Assembly (NCBI RefSeq): GCF_943371865.1
Contig: NZ_CALRWL010000006.1
Coordinates: forward strand, 1-64,000
Length of the DNA stretch: 64,000 nucleotides
Direction: 5' to 3'
Origin: Azorhizobium sp943371865
Lineage (GTDB): Bacteria; Pseudomonadota; Alphaproteobacteria; Rhizobiales; Xanthobacteraceae
Numbering within the stretch: position 1 is the stretch's first letter; each line of letters opens with the position of its first letter. Shown here one piece after another: positions 43,198 to 55,200 of this stretch. The translations under genes and the position numbers were made by a program. The notes under the pieces were generated by a model that was not told the DNA's origin, searched no databases, and saw only the letters and a program-made list of their open reading frames with translations.

Positions 43198-44589
43198 TCA
43201 ACCACCCCGCGCGCCCCATTCCGCCGGGGCGCTGCCGAGCGGACCGGCCGGACGCGACCAGCGCAGCGCCGTCCCGGAAACGGTGAGCGGCGGCACCAGG
43301 CGCTGGGCTGGCCCCCACACAGTCTGCTCCAGTTCGGGCGATCGATCGTCGGGGGTCTCCGGCGCCAGTGCCGGCCCCGGAGCTGCGGTTCCAGCCCCGA
43401 CGAGAAGCTCCGCCACCCGCGCCAAAGAGGTCCTGGCCGTACCGCCCGCGCCGGTCGTCAGGCGTTGGGTCAGTCCCCGCACGGCGGCGGTGGCGAGGAT
43501 GTAACCTGCGGCATGGTCGAGGGCCTGCACCGGCAACGGGGTGGGACGGTCGCGCCCGAGCAGTTCCATGCCGGCCTGCGCGATGCCCGTGCTCATCTGC
43601 ACCAGGCTATCGAAGCCGCGACGCCGGTTCCACGGGCCGCTCCAGCCATAGGCATCCAGGCACACCTCCACCAAAGCGGGATTGAGCGCGCGACGGCGCG
43701 CGGCGGAAAACCCCAGCCGCTCCAGGGCATCGGAGCGGTAGCCGTGGACGATCACGTCCGCTTGCGCGAGCAGCCCTTCCAGCACCGCCAGCGCGCCGGC
43801 ATCCTTCAAATCCAGCCGGGCGCAGCGCTTGCCCGGCGTCACCTCGGGCGCCAGCGAGGGCTCGTCCCAGTCGAGCGGATCGATGCGGAGCACATCCGCG
43901 CCGAACCCGGCCAGAAACCGCGTGGCCACCGGCCCGGCCAGGATCCGGGTCAGGTCCAGGACCCGGACACCGGACAAGGGACGGTCCGCGGGCACCCGCC
44001 AATCGGGGCGCCCTGCGGCCTCACCCGCGCTCAACGCCAGCAAGGGTTCGGCGGCGACGGCCAGCCCTTGCGGATGCACGGCCCACTGCGCCCTGGAGCG
44101 CATGGCCGCGGCGCATCCCCCCGCAGCCACCACCGCCGCTTCGAGCGTATCGGCACGCCACAGCGCCACCGCCGCCGCGACCGCAGCCTTGTCCGCCGCC
44201 GTGCCCAGGACGCTGAGCGCCGCTGCCCGATGGTGAGGCGCGTTGGTATGCAGCCGGATCCAGCCGTCGGCCGTGGCATAGTCGCCGGCAATGGCATCCC
44301 AGGCGGGCGGGAGATCCCACCCCATGGGCCGGATGGACATGGAAAACCACAGGGACGCCAGGCGCCGATCCACCCGCACCTGCGGCACCGCACCGCCCGC
44401 CGTCGCCACCAGTTCGGCCACGGCCGCGCCCGCCGCAGCGACGGAGGCCGCCGCGAGGTCGGTGACCGCGAACACCGATGGCAGGGCACCGCTGCCATGG
44501 GCCTCCACCGCGGCAAGCTGCGCCGGCGCGCCGCCGGCAGCGGCCCAGATGGATCCCAAGAGCTCCGAGAACACCGACGGCTCTGACAT
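43198..44589 (-). CDS. CaiB/BaiF family CoA-transferase
   Basis: A 463-residue class III CoA-transferase, somewhat longer than the usual 400. The N-terminal half is divergent and Ala-rich. From about 225 the typical blocks appear: LSGVRVLDLTRILAGPVATRFLAGFGADVLRID, GKRCARLDLKD, ADVIVHGYRSDALERLGF and GYILATAAVRGLTQRL near the C terminus. The acyl-CoA pair is unknown. GGGAGAG precedes the ATG by ten bases. It probably shares a transcript with the downstream phosphopantetheinyl transferase gene, though the two have no obvious common pathway. Confidence 0.85.
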   Translation of the reverse strand: MSEPSVFSELLGSIWAAAGGAPAQLAAVEAHGSGALPSVFAVTDLAAASVAAAGAAVAELVATAGGAVPQVRVDRRLASLWFSMSIRPMGWDLPPAWDAIAGDYATADGWIRLHTNAPHHRAAALSVLGTAADKAAVAAAVALWRADTLEAAVVAAGGCAAAMRSRAQWAVHPQGLAVAAEPLLALSAGEAAGRPDWRVPADRPLSGVRVLDLTRILAGPVATRFLAGFGADVLRIDPLDWDEPSLAPEVTPGKRCARLDLKDAGALAVLEGLLAQADVIVHGYRSDALERLGFSAARRRALNPALVEVCLDAYGWSGPWNRRRGFDSLVQMSTGIAQAGMELLGRDRPTPLPVQALDHAAGYILATAAVRGLTQRLTTGAGGTARTSLARVAELLVGAGTAAPGPALAPETPDDRSPELEQTVWGPAQRLVPPLTVSGTALRWSRPAGPLGSAPAEWGARGG

Positions 44590-45033
44590 GGGCCTGCTCT
44601 CCCTTGGCCTGCACGCCAGAAAATGGTGCATGCCGTGATTGCGCTTATTCGCGGTTGTGCGCCCCGGAGAATGGACCGGACGGCTCTCCGACGCGGCGCG
44701 ATGCTCTGCCGTGCCTAGGCCCACCGGACGGCACACGCAAAGGCCAAAACGCATCTTCACATGGGCAGTATCACGAAATTGTGAACAGCTGCGCGCGGGA
44801 TGACGCCCCGCGGCTGTCGGCGTTTTGCGTTGCAGTGTCAGCCTGTTGGCGTTTGCGCGCCGCGGCGCGGCCACTGGCGCGGGGCCGATGAAGGGCTAAC
44901 CGCGCAAGCTTCGCACAAGCTAGAATTCGCCCACTAAGCCATGGGTCAAGCGAGGAACCATGGATCAGGTCCGTGGTAGCCGGCGGGCAGCCCGGACCTG
45001 CGGGGGTCTGAAGGACGCGGAGACTTAACAGCC
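44590..45033. promoter_or_regulatory. 444-base divergent gap between the CoA-transferase and the unknown 45034 gene
   Basis: No gene was seen. It must hold two divergent promoters. An 8-base inverted repeat, CAGGTCCG ... CGGACCTG (44966-45000, 19-base loop), lies 33 bases before the start of the unknown gene and could be a leader structure or operator. Confidence 0.4.
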
Positions 45034-45669
45034 ATGTCGGTAGCACCAGTCACGCCGGTCGAGAGCGTCAACCTTCAGAGCTTGACCCGTCAGAGCCGGG
45101 AAGCTGCGGAAGCCATGGCCGCTGCCATTATGGCCGGCGACATGGCCGCAGCCCAGCGGTACCTGATGATCGTGCAGGACGTGCAGGCCGTAACCGGCAT
45201 TCGGGCCGCTGCCGCCACCGAGGTGACCGGCGGGGGCGAGCGCCGCACCGGCCTCGGCGCCTTGATCGCCGCCGTGCAGGCCGGTGACATGGATCGCGCC
45301 CGTTCCGTGGTCGGCGGCAAGACCAAGGATGGCAAAGACGATACCCGTCCCGCCTTGGCCCCGGCCCATGATGCCATTGCCGCTCCGAAGGTGGTGGATG
45401 CCTCCAATGCCGGAACCGTGCTGATCGACCTCTCCGCCCGTCTCAACGCCGAGACGTCCGGTGCGCGCAGCGCGGTCGAGATCGCAGCGGACAATCGCAA
45501 TGCATCCGGTGTGTCTGATTCGCCGGAAGCGCCTGTGCATTACACCGACAATGGCCAGAAGGCCCCCGGCCCAGGCGAGGAAGAGAACGGCAACACCCGC
45601 TTCACGGGCGAGGCCATTCGCTCGCGCGAAGAGGTCCTGCACAGCTACAGCCAGAATCTGGCGATCTGA
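45034..45669 (+). CDS. Unknown 211-residue protein with two internal helical repeats
   Basis: Not recognised. The product is soluble, without signal peptide or membrane segment. Two similar helical units are visible: AAAIMAGDMAAAQRYLMIV (about residues 31-49) and IAAVQAGDMDRARSVV (about 82-97). The second half is polar and probably flexible, ending in EEVLHSYSQNLAI. The start follows a GGAGACTTAAC stretch. The next gene, 105 bases on, is a DUF1217 protein of the flagellar type, so a link with flagella or surface structures is possible but not shown. Codon use is like the neighbours. Confidence 0.7.
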   Translation: MSVAPVTPVESVNLQSLTRQSREAAEAMAAAIMAGDMAAAQRYLMIVQDVQAVTGIRAAAATEVTGGGERRTGLGALIAAVQAGDMDRARSVVGGKTKDGKDDTRPALAPAHDAIAAPKVVDASNAGTVLIDLSARLNAETSGARSAVEIAADNRNASGVSDSPEAPVHYTDNGQKAPGPGEEENGNTRFTGEAIRSREEVLHSYSQNLAI

Positions 45670-45774
45670 ACCGCCGGGGCGGCGCAACCCACGCGCAACC
45701 CCGACGCCATAGCCTCATCGCTCAAGCGCGCCCGGTGGGCTCGCCGTGACTCGCCTCCTGATACCGGGTGCCGC

Positions 45775-46554
45775 ATGACCATCAGTCTTGGATCCACCTA
45801 CGCGACATATTCCTATATGGCGAAGAACTCTGAAAAGGTTCTCGCCCAGGAGGCCGCCGATCCGATCAATGCGCGCGAGACCGCCTATTACAAAGCGAAC
45901 ATCGAGAAGGTGAAAACCGTCGATGATTTCGTGAATAACTACCAGCTGTTCAACTATGCCATGAAGGCCTACGGACTCTCCGACATGGCCTATGCCAAGG
46001 CCTATATGAAGAAGGTCTTGAACAGCGACGTGAACAGCTCAACCAGCTTCGTGAACAAGCTGTCTGATGACAAGTTCAAGTCGTTCGCCAAGCAGTTCGC
46101 CTATTTGAAGAACGGCACGCTGCCCTACTCCACTGACATCACCACGGTGGTGAACAAATTTACCCAGCAGACGATGGAAGAGAATGCCGGCGCGGATGAC
46201 CAGGGCGTCCAGCTGGCGCTCTATTTCAAGCGCAACGCCTCAACCACCACCTCCGCCTATAGCCTGCTGGGCGACGCGGCATTGTGGCAGGTGATGAAGA
46301 CCGTCTATGGCTTCCCGGACGAGATGGCCAATGCCGACATCGCGACGCAGAAGAAGGCGGTGGACGCCAAGTTCAACGTGAAGGACCTCCAGGATCCCGA
46401 AAAGGTCGACAAGCTCCTGAAGCGGTTCACGGTCATGTGGGATGTGCAGAACAACACCTCCAGCGATCCGGTGCTGCAATTGTTCGACACCAGCAACAGC
46501 TACGTCTCCACTGGCGTCAGCTCGAGCCTGCTGGACCTGAAGTATGGCGGCTGA
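45775..46554 (+). CDS. DUF1217 family protein
   Basis: A 259-residue protein of the DUF1217 family, found in Alphaproteobacteria mostly in or near flagellar gene clusters; function is unknown. It has a Ser/Thr-rich N terminus, then NARETAYYKANIEKVKTVDDFVNNYQLFNYAMKAYGL, a block typical of the family, and is rich in Lys, Tyr and Asn compared with neighbours. No signal peptide is seen; secretion through the flagellar export system would fit. No flagellar structural genes are in this window, so this is a detached member. Confidence 0.85.
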   Translation: MTISLGSTYATYSYMAKNSEKVLAQEAADPINARETAYYKANIEKVKTVDDFVNNYQLFNYAMKAYGLSDMAYAKAYMKKVLNSDVNSSTSFVNKLSDDKFKSFAKQFAYLKNGTLPYSTDITTVVNKFTQQTMEENAGADDQGVQLALYFKRNASTTTSAYSLLGDAALWQVMKTVYGFPDEMANADIATQKKAVDAKFNVKDLQDPEKVDKLLKRFTVMWDVQNNTSSDPVLQLFDTSNSYVSTGVSSSLLDLKYGG

Positions 46555-46705
46555 GCCGCCGCTGTCCGGCTCTGCCTGAGATCGTTTCCCGGGCACATTG
46601 TTTTGTCCTGCCGCAAGGCGGCGGGCGCGTCGTCGGACCACTGTTGCTGCAACGCGGTATCGTGCCTCTCCCGGTGCGGTCCCGCAGCGCGCAGCGAGTG
46701 TGTCC

Positions 46706-48109
46706 ATGACGAGAGATATGTTGCAGAATCGCACGTTCGAAGAGCTGGCCCTGGGCGATACCGCCTCCCTCGTCCGCACCGTGACCGAGGACGACATCAA
46801 GCTCTTTGCCGCCGTGTCCGGCGATGTAAACCCCGCCCATCTCGACGCCGCCTACGCCGCCACCGACATGTTCGGCCATATCGTCATTCACGGCATGTGG
46901 ACCGGCGCGCTCATCTCCACCTTGCTGGGCACCGAACTACCCGGCCCCGGCACGATCTATCTCGGCCAGACCTTGCAGTTCCGCCGGCCGGTGGCGCCGG
47001 GCGACACGGTGACCGCCTCGGTCACGGTCACCGAGAAGCGCGCCGACAAGCGGATCGTGACGCTGGACACCCGCTGCACCAATCAGAAGGGCGAGGAGGT
47101 GCTCACCGGCACCGCCACCGTGATCGCACCGGCGGAAAAACTCTGTCTGCCGCGCATGGCGGTGCCCGATGTGGCCGTGCGCCCCCATGTGCGCCATGAG
47201 CGCTTCATCGACGAGGCCCGCGGCCTGCCGACAATGGTGGTGGGCGTGGTGCATCCGTGCAGCACCGAGGCGATCCAGGCGGCCATCGAGGCCCGCGACG
47301 AAGGCCTGATCGAGCCGGTGCTGATCGGTCCCGAGCGGAAGATCCGCGCCGCGGCGGACGCGGCGGGCGTATCCCTCACGGGCCTGCGGATCGAGGAGAC
47401 CGAGCACAGCCACGCCGCCGCCGCCCGCGCGGTGGAACTGGCCGCCGCCGGCAAATTGGGCGCCCTGATGAAGGGCAGCCTGCACACCGACGAACTGCTG
47501 GGCGCCATCCTGGCCTCGGGCTCCGGCCTGAAGACCGAGCGCCGCATCAGCCATGTCTATGCCCTCGACGTGCCCACCTATCCCAAGCCCTTGATGGTCA
47601 CCGACGCCGCCATCAACATCGCCCCCACCCTCGCCCAGAAGCGCGACATCTGCCAGAACGCCATCGATCTGCTGCATCGCCTGGGCGTGGCGGAGCCGCT
47701 GGTGGCGGTGCTGGCGGCGGTGGAGACCATCAATCCCGATATGCAGGCGACGCTGGACGCGGCGGCGCTGGCCATGATGGCCCTGCGCGGCCAGATCACC
47801 GGCGCCAAGGTGGACGGGCCGCTGGCGTTCGACAATGCGGTGAGCTTCGATTCCGCGCGGATCAAGGAGATCGTCTCCCCGGTCGCCGGACAGGCGGACA
47901 TCCTGCTGGTGCCGAACCTGGAGACCGGCAACGTCCTGGCCAAGCAGATGATCTATCTGGCCGGGGCCGATGCCGCCGGGCTGGTGCTGGGGGCGCGGGT
48001 GCCCATCATCCTCACCAGCCGGGCGGATTCCGTGCGGGTACGCCTCGCTTCCGTGGCCCTGGCCAAGCTCTCGGCCGCCGGCGCCGCCAAGGGGGCGGTG
48101 TCCGCATGA
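46706..48109 (+). CDS. MaoC-phosphate acetyltransferase fusion (enoyl-CoA hydratase/Pta)
   Basis: A 467-residue fusion. Residues about 10-145 form a MaoC-like hot-dog domain with the hydratase motif FAAVSGDVNPAHLDAAYA and GHIVIHGMWTGALIS. Residues about 160-467 form a phosphate acetyl/butyryl-transferase domain with GALMKGSLHTDELLGAIL, RRISHVYALDVPTYPKPLMVTDAAINIAPTL and LVPNLETGNVLAKQMIYLAGA. It could hydrate enoyl-CoA and convert acyl-CoA to acyl phosphate. The last bases overlap the acetate kinase start (ATGA). The start is taken at 46706; an ATG four codons later is also in frame. Confidence 0.92.
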   Translation: MTRDMLQNRTFEELALGDTASLVRTVTEDDIKLFAAVSGDVNPAHLDAAYAATDMFGHIVIHGMWTGALISTLLGTELPGPGTIYLGQTLQFRRPVAPGDTVTASVTVTEKRADKRIVTLDTRCTNQKGEEVLTGTATVIAPAEKLCLPRMAVPDVAVRPHVRHERFIDEARGLPTMVVGVVHPCSTEAIQAAIEARDEGLIEPVLIGPERKIRAAADAAGVSLTGLRIEETEHSHAAAARAVELAAAGKLGALMKGSLHTDELLGAILASGSGLKTERRISHVYALDVPTYPKPLMVTDAAINIAPTLAQKRDICQNAIDLLHRLGVAEPLVAVLAAVETINPDMQATLDAAALAMMALRGQITGAKVDGPLAFDNAVSFDSARIKEIVSPVAGQADILLVPNLETGNVLAKQMIYLAGADAAGLVLGARVPIILTSRADSVRVRLASVALAKLSAAGAAKGAVSA

Positions 48110-49299
48110 GCGACCACATCCTGCTGACCTTCAACCCCGGCTCGTCCACCATCAAGATCGGCCTGTTTGCGGACGGTGCGGAGGGAACCCGCCGCCTGGG
48201 CAAGGGCGTCATCGACCTGCGCCACGTGCCCTTGTGCCTGCACATCGTGGAAGGCCCCACCACGGCGGAGATTCCGCTCAAGGCTGCGGTCACCGAGGAT
48301 CTGCACGAGGTGATCGCGGAGACGCTGGGCTGGCTGGCACAGCATTTCGGCGTGAGCGCGCTGACCGCCATCGGCCATCGGGTGGTGCATGGCGGCGATC
48401 AATTCTCCGGCCCGGTGCGCATCACCCCGGAGGTGGCGGACGCCATCGCCGCGCTGGTGCCGCTGGCCCCGCTGCATCAGCCGCACAGCGTGCGGCTGAT
48501 CAAGGCCATCGAGCATCTGCGCCCGCACCTGCCGCAGGTGGCCTCGTTCGACACCGCCTTCCACCGCACCCAGAGCGACCAGGTCCGCCGCTTCGCTCTA
48601 CCGCGCGATCTGTTCGATGCCGGCATCAAGCGCTACGGCTTCCATGGGCTGTCGTACAAATACATCGCCTCGGCCCTGGCCCGCGAGGCACCGGAGGTGG
48701 CGCAAGGCCGGGTGGTGGCCGCCCATCTGGGCAGCGGCGCCAGCCTGTGCGCGCTCCAGGGCGGCTTAAGCGTCGACACCAGCATGGGCTTCTCCACCCT
48801 GGACGGCATCCCCATGGCCACCCGCTGCGGCGCGCTGGACCCCGGCGTCCTCCTGCATCTTTTGACCCAGAAGGGCCTGCCGCTCAGTGAGGTGGAGGAC
48901 ATGCTCTACCATCGCTCCGGCCTGCTGGGCCTGTCCGGCATCAGTGCCGACAGCCGGGCTCTGCTGGAGAGCCCGGCCCCCGAGGCCCGCGAGGCGCTGG
49001 ATTATTTCAGCTTCCGCATCGCGCGGGAGACCGCGGCGCTGGCCAATACCTTGTCCGGCCTGGATGCCTTGGTGTTCACCGCCGGCATCGGCGAGCACCA
49101 GCCGGCCATCCGCGCGGCGGTGTGCGCCCATCTGGGCTGGCTGGGGGTGTCCCTGGATGCGGCGACGAACGCGGCCAATGCCACCCGCATCAACGCCCCG
49201 GACAGCCGCGTTGCCGTCTTCGTCCTGCCCACGGACGAGGAGCAGGTGATCGCGGACGAAACCTTCTCCATCCTGCATGCCCCGGAGTTCAGCTCATGA
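48106..49299 (+). CDS. ackA: Acetate kinase (acetate/propionate family kinase)
   Basis: A 397-residue kinase that makes acetate and ATP from acetyl phosphate, or the reverse. Signatures are LTFNPGSSTIKIGLF at the N terminus, AIGHRVVHGGDQF, VASFDTAFHRT, RYGFHGLSYKYI and VFTAGIGEHQPAIRAAV. It overlaps the upstream transacetylase fusion and the downstream fabI by four bases each (ATGA), so the three are surely one transcript. Butyrate or propionate kinase activity is possible given the MaoC fusion partner. Confidence 0.94.
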   Translation: MSDHILLTFNPGSSTIKIGLFADGAEGTRRLGKGVIDLRHVPLCLHIVEGPTTAEIPLKAAVTEDLHEVIAETLGWLAQHFGVSALTAIGHRVVHGGDQFSGPVRITPEVADAIAALVPLAPLHQPHSVRLIKAIEHLRPHLPQVASFDTAFHRTQSDQVRRFALPRDLFDAGIKRYGFHGLSYKYIASALAREAPEVAQGRVVAAHLGSGASLCALQGGLSVDTSMGFSTLDGIPMATRCGALDPGVLLHLLTQKGLPLSEVEDMLYHRSGLLGLSGISADSRALLESPAPEAREALDYFSFRIARETAALANTLSGLDALVFTAGIGEHQPAIRAAVCAHLGWLGVSLDAATNAANATRINAPDSRVAVFVLPTDEEQVIADETFSILHAPEFSS

Positions 49300-50069
49300 T
49301 GCCGATCGTCGATCTCGCCGGAAAGCGGGGCCTGATCATCGGCATCGCCAATGAAAGCTCCATCGCCTATGGCTGCGCCCGCATGCTGCGCGCCGCCGGG
49401 GCTGAACTGGCGGTGACCTATCTCAACGCCAAGGCCGATCCCTATGTGCGCCCGCTGGCGGAAGCGCTGGAGGCGTCCATCATCGTGCCCTGCGACGTGC
49501 GCATTCCCGGCCAGCTGGAAGCGGTGTTCCAGGAGATCGAAACCCGCTGGGACGGGCTGGACTTCGTGTTCCACTCCATCGCCTTCGCCCCGCGCGAGGA
49601 TCTGCACGCCAATCTGATCGACTGCTCGGCGGACGGCTTCGCCCAGGCCATGGATGTGTCCTGCCACTCCTTCGTGCGGGCGGCCAAGCTGGCGGTGCCG
49701 CTGATGCGCAACGGCGGCTCGCTGCAGACGGTCAGCTTCTACGGCGCCGACCGGGTGGTGGAGCACTACAATCTCATGGGGCCGGTGAAAGCGGCGCTGG
49801 AGGCGGTGGTGCGCTATCTGGCGGTGGATCTGGCCCCGCGCCGCATCCATGTGCACGCCCTCTCCGCCGGGCCGGTGAAGACGCGCGCCGCCTCCGGGAT
49901 CGATCGCTTCGATGAATTGCTGGACAAGGTGCGCGAGCGCACCCCCGCCAACCAATTGGTGACCATCGAGGAGATCGGCCGGGTGGCGGCGCTGCTGGCC
50001 AGCGAGGCCGGCGCGCCGCTGAACGGCTCCGTCACCTATGCCGACCACGGCTTCCATATCGTCGCCTGA
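49296..50069 (+). CDS. fabI: Enoyl-ACP reductase FabI
   Basis: A 257-residue NADH-dependent enoyl reductase of the short-chain dehydrogenase fold. It shows GKRGLIIGIANESSIAYGCARMLRAAGAELAVTYL (cofactor loop of the FabI type), VFHSIAFAPREDLHAN, and the catalytic Tyr-x6-Lys in EHYNLMGPVKAALEAVVRYLA. FabI normally acts in fatty acid synthesis; as part of this operon it may be an accessory copy tied to acyl-phosphate metabolism. The overlapping start with ackA and the terminator 9 bases after its stop define the operon end. Confidence 0.92.
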   Translation: MMPIVDLAGKRGLIIGIANESSIAYGCARMLRAAGAELAVTYLNAKADPYVRPLAEALEASIIVPCDVRIPGQLEAVFQEIETRWDGLDFVFHSIAFAPREDLHANLIDCSADGFAQAMDVSCHSFVRAAKLAVPLMRNGGSLQTVSFYGADRVVEHYNLMGPVKAALEAVVRYLAVDLAPRRIHVHALSAGPVKTRAASGIDRFDELLDKVRERTPANQLVTIEEIGRVAALLASEAGAPLNGSVTYADHGFHIVA

Positions 50070-50077
50070 CCCATAAA

Positions 50078-50111
50078 AAAGGCTCCGGTCCTTCCACGGA
50101 CCGGAGCCTTT
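50078..50111. terminator. Bidirectional terminator between fabI and edd
   Basis: AAAGGCTCCGGTCC pairs perfectly with GGACCGGAGCCTTT around a six-base loop, flanked by an A tract and TTTATT. It lies between the convergent fabI and edd genes. Confidence 0.9.
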
Positions 50112-50130
50112 ATTCAGGAGACCGCCGCCC

Positions 50131-51972
<1,842 letters not shown>

Positions 51973-52242
51973 GGCGTGCCTCCTGGCTGGGCGGTTGCAG
52001 GCGGCGGACACGATGCCCCCACGCCCGAACAACGTCCGGGAGGGCGATGCCGAACAGCGGCATCCGTCTCTCGGCGCTGCGAGTCTGGTTCATCTTATCT
52101 ATGTCGGCGCGCGACGGGGATGCGCAACCCTTGTTGCCCACCTGCCGTAGCGGCGCGGGCAAACATGGCATGGCGCCCATGACAGCGGCATGCCACCGCC
52201 CGAAGCCGCAGGGCGGTGGCGGGAGACCGATGCGCCTGTGCC
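51973..52242. other. 270-base gap between edd and the RND permease gene
   Basis: This must contain the edd promoter and the end of the RND operon transcript. No gene or clear terminator was recognised. Confidence 0.4.
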
Positions 52243-55200
52243 TTATTCCGCCGCCGTGGGCCGCTCCAGCTGGACCACCGCCGTGTCGGCCGGCGGGTCA
52301 TGGGCGGCAATGGTCTTGCGGCGCCAGCGGGCGAGGCGCGTGGTGAGCCGGTGCATGGCCAGATATACCACCGGCGTGGTGTAGAGGGTCAGGATCTGGC
52401 TGACGATCAGGCCACCGACGATGGCAAAGCCCAGCGGCTGACGCAGTTCCGAGCCGGTGCCGGTGCCCAGCATCAGCGGCAGGCCGCCCAGCAGCGCCGC
52501 CATGGTGGTCATCATGATCGGCCGGAAGCGGGTGAGGCAGGCCTCATAGATGGACTGCTCCGGCGCCATGCCCTCCTCGCGCTCCCGCTGCAAGGCGAAG
52601 TCGATCATCATGATGCCGTTCTTCTTCACGATGCCGATCAGCAGCAGGATGCCGATGATGCCCATGACGCTGAGGTCAAAGCCGGCCACATACAGCGTCA
52701 GCAGTGCCCCGAGGCCCGCGGACGGCAAGGTGGAGAGAATGGTCAGGGGGTGGATGAAGCTCTCATAGAGCACACCGAGGATGATGTAGACCGCCACCAG
52801 GGCGGCCGCGATCAGATAGGGCTGGGTGCGCAGGGAGTCCTGGAACGCCTGGGCGGTCCCCTGGAAATTGCCGATGAGCGTCACCGGCTTGCCCATCTCC
52901 TGTTCCGCTTGCCGGATCGCCGTCACCGCCTGTCCCAGCGCCGTGCCCGGCGCGAGGTTGAAGCTCAGCGTCACTGCCGGGAACTGCCCCTGGTGGCTGA
53001 TGGAGAGATAGGCGGTCTTGCTGGTGTCCACCTTCACGAAAGCGGACAAGGGGATCATCTCGCTGGTGCGCGGTGACTTGACGTAGATCTTGTCCAGCGA
53101 GCTGGCGTCCAGCTGGAGCTTCGGATCCACCTCCAGCACCACATGATATTGCGACAGCTGGGTGAAGTATTGCGCCACCTGCCGCTGGCCGAAGGCATCA
53201 TAGAGCGTGTCGTCGATCACCTGCGGCTGGATGCCGAAACGGGCGGCGGTGTCGCGGTCGATGGCGAGCGAGACTGTGGGGGCGTTGGTCTGCTGGTCGG
53301 TGGCCACGTCCTGGAGGCCCGGGATGGAACGCAGCTTGGCCAGGATCTTCGGCGCCCATTCGTTCAGCTCCGCCAGATTGGCGTCCTGAAGGGTGTATTG
53401 ATACTGGGTGCGCGCGGGGCGCCCGCCCACATTGATGTCCTGCGATGCCTGGAGGAACAGCAATGCTCCGGGCACCTTGGCGACCTGCGGCCGCAGCCGG
53501 TTGATGATCTGGTCGGCGCTGGCGCCGCGCTCGTCGCGCGGCTTCAGGTTGATCCACATGCGCCCGGTGTTGATGGTCTGCGAGCCGCCGGTGGCGCCCA
53601 CCGATCCCGCCACGCTTTCCACGTCCGGATCCTTGGCGACGATGGCCATCAGCGCCTGCTGCTTCTGCGACATGGCGGCGAAGGAAATGTCCTGCGCCGC
53701 CTCTGTGAAGCCGGTGAGGAAGCCGGTGTCCTGCTGCGGGAAGAAGCCCTTGGGAATGGCCACATAGAGCGCGATTGTGGCCGCCAGGGTCACGAACAGG
53801 CTCATGAGGGCGAGTGTCTGGTGCCGCAGCACCCACTTCAGGCCGCGGTCATAGCCGCGCAGCATGCCGTCGAAGAAGGCTTCGGACGCCATATAGACCC
53901 GGCCGTGCTTCACCCCGTGCTCGCTCTTGAGAAACAGCGAGCACATCATGGGGGTGAGGGTCAGCGACACCACCACCGAAACCAGGATGGTGATGGTCAC
54001 GGTCACCGCGAATTCCCGCAGCAGCCGGCCGACGATGCCGCCCATGAGCAGCACCGGGATGAACACCGCGATCAGCGACAGGCTGATGGAAATGATGGTG
54101 AAGCCGATCTCGCCCGCGCCCTTGAGGGCCGCATCCATGGGCGAGAGCCCCTCCTCGATATGCCGGTGGATGTTCTCCAGCATGACGATGGCGTCATCGA
54201 CTACGAAGCCCACCGCGATGGTCAGGCCCATGAGCGAGAGATTGTCCAGGCTGTAGCCCAGCACATACATCACCGCGAAGGTACCGATCAGCGCCATGGG
54301 CACGGTGATGGACGGGATGATGGTGGCCCAGACGTTGCGCAAAAATGCGAAGATCACCGCCACCACCAGGGCGATGGTCAGCAGCATGGTGAGTTGCACA
54401 TCCTCCACCGAGGCGCGGATGGTCTGGGTGCGGTCGGTGAGGATGTCGACGCTGATGCCCGGCGGCAGCGAGGCCTCCAGGCGTGGGATCATGGCCCGCA
54501 CCCGGTCCACGGTCTCGATCACATTGGCGCCCGGCTGCTTGAACACGATCAGCTGAATGCCGCGCTTGCCCTTCTGCCAGGAGGCTAGGCGCATGTTCTC
54601 GGGGGCATCCACCGCGGCGCCGATGTCGCGGATGCGCACCGGGGCGCCGTTCTTATAGGCGATGATGACATCGTTCCACGGCTGGGAGGCCAGCAGCTGG
54701 TCGTCCGCATAGATGGTGAAGCTCTGGGTCGGGCCGTCGAAGCTGCCCTTCGGCGAATCCACCGTGGCGGCGGCCAGCACCCCGCGCACATCCTCCAGGC
54801 TCATGCCCAAGGCCGCCAGCTTGGCCGGGTCCACCTGCACCCGCACCGCCGGCTTCTGCTCGCCGGTGATCGCCACCTGGGCGATGCCGGGAATCTGGCT
54901 GATCTGCTGCGCCAGGATGGTGTCCGCCAGATCGTCCACCTTGGTGATGGGATAGAGCTGCGACTGAACCGCAATGATCAGGATCGGCGAATCCGCCGGA
55001 TTGACCTTGCGGAATGTCGGGGGGCTGGGAAGATTCTTGGGCAATTGGCCCGAGGCGGCGGTGATGGCCGACTGCACGTCCTGGGCGGCCGCGTCGATAT
55101 TGCGGGCGAGATCGAACTGGATGGTGATGGAGGCGACGCCCAATGCGCTGGACGAGGTCATCTGCGTCACGCCAGCGATCTGGCTGAACTGCCGCTCCAA

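Noticed and set aside
53143..54588. Long open frames antisense to the RND permeases
   Set aside because: The His/Asp/Gly/Arg-rich translations are typical shadows of GC-rich membrane protein genes.
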